NCBI GenBank assembly: GCA_015143735.1
Contig: VKHC01000184.1
Coordinates: forward strand, 2,824-16,102
Source of the DNA: Synura sp. LO234KE
Taxonomy: Eukaryota; Sar; Synurophyceae; Synurales; Mallomonadaceae
Length of the DNA stretch: 13,279 nucleotides
Direction of reading: 5' to 3'
Part shown: in pieces, positions 8,481 to 13,279 of the stretch
How positions within the stretch are numbered: the first letter of the stretch is position 1
How the letters are laid out: the number at the start of each line of letters is the position of its first letter
The notes under the pieces: generated by a model
Told to the model about the DNA's origin: nothing
What the model saw: the letters and a program-made list of their open reading frames with translations, nothing else
Databases searched by the model: none
Program-made: the position numbers and the translations under genes

Positions 8481-8893
8481 TCGGAGGCTTCGCAGCTTCA
8501 ACGGATTCTCCAAATAAAAAAATTCGAGACGAGGCGCTGTAATGCGAAGTTTGTTGGAAAAAACTATTTGCTGAAAATTTCATATTTTATCCAGATCTGG
8601 ATTGAATTAGGAGCTTGCTGGATCATTACAAGCCTTCAGGAACACTCTGGATTCCCTTTCCTCCTTACGGCAAATACTTTTGGTAGATGATGAAGGAAGT
8701 CGGTTTTTCATCCTCGATTCCATTTTGCGAAAGCGCAAAAAGTCGGGAGCAGTGTCGACTGTGCGTATGAAGGCGTAGATTGCGTGGTGGATCGAGGGGC
8801 CTTTTGGCATATTCTGAGGCAAAACTACTCAGAAGCCGAGTAGTTAAAGACTCAGATATCTTTAGGTACAGTCACAAAAAACACTTATTAATA
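8481..8893 (-). pseudogene. Copy C: 5' part right of copy D
   Basis: The minus frame covering 8607-8822 aligns in order with D around 6230-6480. KGPSIHHAIYAFIR corresponds to KARPKSQAVLLMGILR, and RLPSSSTKSI to SPPSSSSSEI. Nearer the insertion, ENPLKLRSLRKF corresponds to VPLEQRVRCLRRL of D. Together with 5149-5445 this shows that D sits inside the coding region of C. It is heavily mutated. Confidence 0.52.
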
Positions 8894-8909
8894 ACTGCCA
8901 CGGGAATCT
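8894..8909. repeat. Target-site duplication of copy C, right
   Basis: The sequence actgccacgggaatct is the partner of 3322-3337 (15/16). Copy B homology resumes immediately to the right. Confidence 0.62.
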
Positions 8910-9256
8910 ACTTGTCGAGGGCTAAGTTAGGATAGACAGAGCACCGAGGGACGAGTGTCGTCGTACTCGGCCACTCGGCTCTTATTCCTCTTCGCGGTAA
9001 CCAATCGGAATTATGGTTGTCCGTTGGTACAAGGGCAGCGGTGCTTCTTACTAAGTCAGTGTATTGAATTATTTCTTAATCCTTGTTGCCATCTCTCGTT
9101 CGCTCTTTGTCAAAAAACAGCTTGACACCCCGTTAACTAACGCTATAAACGCGTATTTAATCCGCACGAAACGATTTATTTATAAGGGTTTACAGGGATT
9201 GACTTAAGCATTCAATTTTCCTGGAGAAACAAACAAAAGAAGCGAATAAGAATTTG
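8910..9256 (-). pseudogene. Copy B: 5' part right of copy C
   Basis: Minus-strand translation around 8925-8990 (RVAEYDDTRPS, then VLCLS) aligns with HIAQLVLSPDGHRICLG of D. KHRCPCTNGQP near 9040 aligns with LHQCRTDLNRQ. The T-rich DNA at about 9215-9256 aligns with D near 6763-6800. Stops are frequent. The segment is AT-rich and has no function that I can see. Confidence 0.5.
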
Positions 9257-9273
9257 TGACATATACAGGATGA
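9257..9273. repeat. Possible target-site duplication of copy B, right
   Basis: tgacatatacaggatga resembles 1963-1980 at about 13 of 18 positions with one gap. It marks the likely right edge of the retroelement stack. Confidence 0.38.
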
Positions 9274-9536
9274 ACAGTGTAGAGTTACTAGTCCAGTTCA
9301 AGAGCCTAACCGCCGTCCCGTGCGATGAGCCGCGGTAATCCACTACCTGACATGGTGGAATCAGGAATGTTCGGGTCTAGACCGACAGATTCATTCCATA
9401 TCCACATGTCCGTGTGAATGAGACGAATACAAGCAAGTAATATGGCAGATCGGCCTGTATCTGATGCCAAAACCAATACGAACACAAGAGGACTCAGACT
9501 GTGCGAAGACTGTCTGGACGGTGTGTGAGTCCTACT
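9274..9536. other. Unassigned spacer between retroelement stack and host genes
   Basis: I recognise no gene, RNA or repeat. The minus strand has one open stretch of roughly 60 codons (around 9310-9500) without similarity that I can name. It may be 3' UTR of the minus-strand gene upstream, or part of copy A beyond copy B. Confidence 0.4.
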
Positions 9537-10061
9537 CTACGCCGGAGGTGGGGGGGACGGAGGGTGATTATCGCGGATGGAGCTGTAGACCTCTGTGATT
9601 GCCACCACCTTAACCTTCCTCGTATGTTCAGGCGCCTTGTCTCTCCTGACAGAGGCCGATGAAATCGGCTCCGCAAAATGTCTAGGAGCGTGAGCGTCCA
9701 GGTCTCCAGCGCCGCGGTTCAGTGGACGTGACAAGTTGGGCATGCGAACAGGTCTATCTGTCATAGGTCGTCCAAACGGGCGTAAGTAGTTGTTGCTCCG
9801 AGGAGGCCGAGGCCCAGATGAAGGCCCAGAGGCGGCCAATGATGAAACCGTCGGGACCTCCCTCGATGGAGGTGGAGCAGCTGGAGTGGAGGTGATGGCA
9901 TTGCCACTGTATTGAGCTGGAGCTACATGCTGGCTTTTTGTAGATTGAGCACCGCTGGAGGAAATAATTGAACCGGCAGCGCGACTACTGCCCTGATTTG
10001 AGGATGTTGTGTGTGTATCGGAAGTACACTCCTCTCTCAGGTAATTGCTCTCAGAGTTCAT
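9537..10061 (-). CDS. Ser/Pro-rich disordered reading frame, possible 3' part of the next gene
   Basis: Open frame of 174 codons if it starts at the ATG at 10061. The product is rich in Ser, Pro, Ala and Arg, with low-complexity runs (TPAAPPPSREV, ASGPSSGPRPPRS, PPSPPPPA at the C-terminus). It looks intrinsically disordered. No domain is recognised. The ATG overlaps the end of the upstream AT-rich frame by 11 bp in another phase. A 52-nt intron with ends gtccct and gagag would fuse the two frames in phase (joining after SIHN and continuing with NYLREE). Its size fits the neighbouring introns, but the acceptor lacks a pyrimidine tract. GC content rises sharply compared with the upstream exons. 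It could be the 3' exon of that gene or a fortuitous frame. Confidence 0.45.
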   Translation of the reverse strand: MNSESNYLREECTSDTHTTSSNQGSSRAAGSIISSSGAQSTKSQHVAPAQYSGNAITSTPAAPPPSREVPTVSSLAASGPSSGPRPPRSNNYLRPFGRPMTDRPVRMPNLSRPLNRGAGDLDAHAPRHFAEPISSASVRRDKAPEHTRKVKVVAITEVYSSIRDNHPPSPPPPA

Positions 10062-10794
10062 GACATGCTGTCTTCAAAGCGAATGGCTCATTCAGGGACA
10101 AATTATGAATGCTACGCCACAGAGAGGTTTGAAATAACGGATTTCGTGAGCCATTCCTTGATTTGATTCCACATTCTGCAAATAATGACTTGGTGCTGCT
10201 GATAATCAACGCCTTTTCTAATTCATACATATCAAAAATATCCTCGTCTTTGGATATCAAATTACAAAATGTTAGATTTCAAATATAGTAAAACACTTAT
10301 ACTACCAGTAATTTTTGGAGTCAAGGTAGAAGGGGGAACAGTAACCTCCAAGATTGCCATATGATTGTCATCGAAAGTTCCTGTTCCGTGGAGGAAGCGT
10401 TCATAGATTGCTGCTTCATTTTCATATTCCTGTGCCATATTTGTGTTACCAACATGATCGTTGATGCAATATTCTGTTGCCTGAAACGAACGAAGATAAA
10501 GATGACAAGTTTAAAATAACTAACTTACTTAATTTTACCTCAACTTTTTCTGTTTTGATTTTGGAATTATCGCTGCAATTAGAATCATGTCGCCCATGTA
10601 TATGTGTGGTTAAAGTTGGATTAGATTTCAGGAATTACCCAATATTTATAGTCTTACGCTAACTCCGGATTTGCACGATTAATGACTTCATTCTGCTTGT
10701 TTTGGGAAAAATTAGTAACAGAGCAAAGCTTTGTATCAAAGTCATCATCGTCCGAATCTGAATGAACATTTGTTTTACGTTTATTCCTTCCCAT
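10051..10794 (-). CDS. Unrecognised intron-containing gene, acidic N-terminus
   Basis: My exon model on the minus strand is 10794-10658, 10572-10539, 10480-10306 and 10247-10051, joined by GT-AG introns of 85, 58 and 58 bp. It gives 180 codons. The start is the ATG at 10794, encoding MGRNKRKTNVHSDSDDDDFD: a basic patch followed by an acidic run, as in many nuclear proteins. Frames agree across every junction (phases 2, 0, 1), and all unspliced alternatives meet stops. The central part includes AAIYERFLHGTGTFDDNHM and the last exon IFDMYELEKALIISSTKSLF. I do not recognise the family. The gene is divergent from RTCB. The end may be different if a fourth intron leads into 9537-10061. Confidence 0.6.
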
Positions 10795-10941
10795 ATCAAA
10801 AGAATGTAATTCGTGGTGCATCGGCGACTTTTATTGTATTATGGACGAGCAGGGACTAAATATTCCGGTTAATCAAGGGATAGGTTTTATATTACAGCAA
10901 TCTATTCCGTTTTCACACCTTAACTTTTCGTTATGAACCAG
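10795..10941. promoter_or_regulatory. Divergent intergenic region, likely bidirectional promoter
   Basis: About 150 bp of AT-rich DNA lie between the minus-strand ATG at 10794 and the first coding sequence of RTCB. Both genes must start transcription here or within each other's leaders. I see no convincing TATA box or named operator. A short upstream plus-strand ATG (atggacgagcaggg, near 10840) could supply a spliced first exon for RTCB, but this is not demonstrated. Confidence 0.45.
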
Positions 10942-13270
10942 TTCGTAACTACGACGATGATATGAAATTCATACGACAGCTATCGCCATATAAATTCGAG
11001 ATTTTGGAAAATTTTGTACCAAATATGAAGGTCTTCAACTTCCTCCATTAAGTAAGTTCTGACACATTCCCTTTCAAGGTTAAAGGTGTATTTTATGCTA
11101 ATGAGGCGCTGCAGTCCTTGATATTTGACGAGCTGAAAGCTCACTGCTCAACGCGTGGATATGGAGGATTTCTTCCTGCAGTCAAACAGATAGCAAACGT
11201 AGCCGCGCTACCAGGAATCGTGAAAAGTTCCATCGGTGTGTGATAAAGTCCCCGGTTTATGTTCCGGAACTATTTCACATTATTCGCCACCAGGATTACC
11301 AGACGTACATTCAGGCTATGGTTTTGCCATAGGAAATGTTGCAGCTTTTGATATGTCAGATCCGAACGCTATTGTATCTCCGGGAGGGGTTGGGTTCGAT
11401 ATCAATTGCGGAGTTGTAAGATAATATGATCTCATTTCGTAGCTTCATCATGAAATATTATTTTAGCGATTGTTGCGCACAAATCTAATGGAGTCAGATG
11501 TTGGTCCAGTGAAAGAGCAGCTCGCACAAGTATTTTATATTATATTACGACATCTTTCAGTTTCGTTTCTTTCTAATTTAACATCGATTACCTTTACGGT
11601 GCAGTCGCTCTTTGATCACATTCCCGTCGGAGTCGGATCTAAGGGCGTCATTCCCACTTCAGGTGCACCACAGACCTCTACGTAAGTGTTCTTGGCAAGA
11701 ATATCATGCCCCACGGATGTGTTCAGAGGCGGATCTGAATGACGCGCTGGAGCTGGGGATGGACTGGAGTGTTCGGGAGGGGTACGCCTGGGCTGAAGAC
11801 AAGGAGCACTGCGAGGAGTACGGCCGCATGCTTCAAGCGGATCCGAGAAAGGTATCAAGCTGCCACACCCTCTCGCCACGCCCCCGCCTAGTATCACAGG
11901 GCGCCGCACGCGCACTCTCAGGTCGGGAAGCGGGCCAAGAAGAGAGGCCTGCCACAATTGGGCACTCTAGGCGCAGGTCCCCTAACCTCCGATCCCCCCT
12001 TCGACTTCTCCCGTAAACTGCCTCCTCCTGTCCACCCATCCTCTGCCGCTCGGTCATCCTCAGGGAACCACTACTGTGAGATACAGGTACAGGTCTGGCA
12101 GGTGGCGACATGACGTAACGTGACGTCTCTTAAAGGACTTTGGTCGTATCTGTCCCACGTCCTTCTCTGGTGTCTGTCCTCATGGGCTCCCGTCGCCGTC
12201 TAGGTAGTGGACGAGATCCTCGACCGCTTCGCAGCCGGGCGCATGGGTATCGAGCGCGTCGGCCAAATCTGCATCATGATCCACAGGTGGGTGAGGGCGA
12301 GCGCGCCGTAAAGCAGAGATGGCGAACTTTCCGATGACCCGCACGCGCCCACATGGTTGTGGACTAATGGCACGTTCGTGTTGTGTTCGTATCCCAAGTG
12401 GATCCAGAGGTCTGGGTCATCAGGTGAGAGGCGAGCTACCCCTTGATTCCACAGGGAATTCGGATTGTCAACTGGTTGACCCCTCCCCGGCAGGTGGCTA
12501 CAGACGCACTCACGCTCATGGAGGCCGCCATGGCGAGGTCTGTACCTTGGGCGACCCGCCCTACACCTCTCAAGTGCCTCGATTCGTTGACGCATGACAC
12601 AGGGACGGACTTATCACCAACGACCGACAGCTGGCTTGTGCCCGAATATCATCCAAGGGTAGGATCGCCTCTGCTTCTGATTTCGTATCTAACCCGAGTA
12701 CCCCTCTGCTACCCATGTTCTGCTACAGAGGGCTCGGACTACCTCGCCTCTATGGCGGCGGCGGCCAACTACGCCTGGGTAAGCAGTGCGGTCTCTCCTT
12801 GCGGGACTGCTGGGTTAATGGTTCCGCTTGTCCTTATGTTGTCTGTCCATCTTTTGCAGGTGAACCGCTCCAGCATGACATTCCTGGCCAGACAAGCCTT
12901 CGCGAAACAGTTTAAGGTCTTCCGACACAAGGCAGTCATAGCATTCGTCGCGTGGACGCCGGCTATACGGTCGCTGCACCCGTCCTTACCTTCCGCTCCT
13001 TCTGATCCTGTAGGCTTCCCCGGACGACCTGGACATGCACGTCATCTACGATGTTTCTCATAATATTGCCAAGGTGTGTCACGTTCGTCACTCTTACGTG
13101 TGTTCACCACAGCGGTGACCTCTGCCCTGATTGCGCGCGGGCGATATTGAGTCAGGTGGAGCAGCACGTTGTTGACGGCAGCCTGAAGACGCTGTTGGTC
13201 CACCGCAAAGGGAGCACTCGAGCCTTCCCGCCACACCACCCGCTCATACCGGTGGATTACCAGTTCACAG
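10942..13270 (+). CDS. RTCB: RNA ligase RTCB (HSPC117), multi-exon, cut by right edge
   Basis: RTCB joins RNA 2',3'-cyclic phosphate to 5'-OH ends using GTP and Mn2+. It acts in tRNA splicing and, in animals, XBP1 splicing. Exons: 10942?-11030, 11079-11235, 11294-11415, 11467-11529, 11605-11662, 11727-11851, 11922-11976, 12064-12086, 12204-12286, 12399-12423, 12494-12537, 12603-12658, 12729-12778, 12860-12916, 13014-13073, 13156-13270. The product matches the family from FVPNMK through [18 protein letters not shown] and GFDINCGVR to [13 protein letters not shown]. Metal and GTP-site residues are present: Asp 11398 and Cys 11407 in DINC, and His at 12069 (GNHY), 12282 (MIHSGSRG) and 13059 (VSHNIAK). 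The guanylylated His of the C-terminal part lies beyond the window. The start is unresolved: the frame before MKFIRQL (ATG 10962) reads RNYDDD, like RSYNDE of the family, so translation probably begins in an upstream exon. Confidence 0.92.
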
Positions 13271-13279
13271 GTGCGTTCA

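Larger units (their letters stand above)
3338..8893 (-). mobile_element. Copy C: LINE-like copy inserted in B, itself hit twice
   Basis: The 3' end at 3338 shows a short A-run in element orientation (gatttttggcaaaaaa), then the 3' UTR with its stem-loop, the HBD-RNase H region (3750-4366), the inverted-repeat element (4367-5148), the zinc-finger-like region (5149-5445), copy D with its 50-bp duplication (5446-8480), and the upstream region (8481-8893). Segments left and right of each insertion are collinear with copy D. The 5' end corresponds to about D position 6150, so C is 5'-truncated. Coding frames are broken throughout, and base composition is more AT-rich than D. Confidence 0.68.
1981..9256 (-). 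mobile_element. Copy B: old LINE-like copy, split by copy C
   Basis: Copy B is seen in two parts, 1981-3337 and 8910-9256, with copy C inserted between. The 3' terminus (from 1981) matches the D 3' end: gattttcggtaaa in B against gatttaccggaaa in D, element orientation. Going upstream follow the 3' stem-loop (2114-2135), the RNase H C-terminal motif (2406-2429), the middle of RNase H (2702-2749), the linker matching EAVEKSAGADPI of D (about 3143-3166) and the IP motif near the C insertion point. Right of C the match resumes with the segment around RICLGNW (8925-8960), the HQC motif (near 9040) and a T-rich stretch aligning with D near 6763. It appears 5'-truncated at about the D position 6760. 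It has many stops and frameshifts. Confidence 0.68.

Noticed and set aside
8935-8990. A tRNA-like fold (gccgagtggccgag on the minus strand)
   Set aside because: No acceptor stem, anticodon arm or T-arm consensus in register, and the segment is explained by copy B coding remnants.
8930-9000. A plus-strand fifth copy with its own 3' stem-loop (accgag..ctcgg around 8940-8990)
   Set aside because: The similarity to the D 3' UTR is partial. The same sequence read on the minus strand continues copy B in the right order beyond the copy C duplication, which explains it better.
11236-11424. A 62-codon frame starting in the sequence before LPDVHSGYG
   Set aside because: The part before 11294 is intron sequence. 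The rest is RTCB exon 3.

Overview
The window is eukaryotic. Its right end holds the 5' two thirds of a gene for RTCB (HSPC117), the 3'-5' tRNA-splicing RNA ligase. At least 16 exons are packed into about 2.3 kb and separated by introns of 48-117 bp. RTCB is absent from most fungi and plants that use Trl1-type ligases, so an animal or a compact-intron protist is likely. I cannot name the lineage. No bacterial operon or CRISPR array is visible.

Layout. (1) Positions 1-9256 are a stack of decayed copies of one LINE-like retroelement family. Copy A (minus strand) runs off the left edge to about 1962. Copy B (minus) occupies 1981-9256 and is split by copy C (minus, 3338-8893). Copy C is itself split by a short inverted-repeat DNA element (4367-5148) and by copy D (plus, 5496-8430). 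Three pairs of direct repeats fit target-site duplications at the expected borders: 50 bp around D (49/50), 16 bp around C (15/16), and a weaker 17-18 bp pair around B. D is youngest, most GC-rich and best preserved. (2) 9274-9536 holds nothing recognised. (3) 9537-10794 holds an unrecognised minus-strand, intron-containing gene, possibly continuing into a GC-rich Ser/Pro-rich reading frame. (4) About 150 bp at 10795-10941 separates it from the divergent RTCB gene (10942-13270, open at the right edge).

The retroelement's C-terminal region is unusual. In order it has a region that may be a degenerate RNase H-like fold, a Cys/His zinc-finger-like motif, an RNase H1-type hybrid-binding domain (viroplasmin/Cauli_VI type), and an RNase H with all catalytic residues in copy D. 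The 3' UTR carries a stem-loop whose stem covaries between copies. All copies are 5'-truncated or cut by the window, so no reverse transcriptase is visible and the LINE assignment is an inference.

The homology between copies was read by eye at protein and DNA level. The order of motifs is collinear in every copy, which is stronger evidence than any one match. Boundaries of old copies are good to tens of bases unless a direct repeat marks them.
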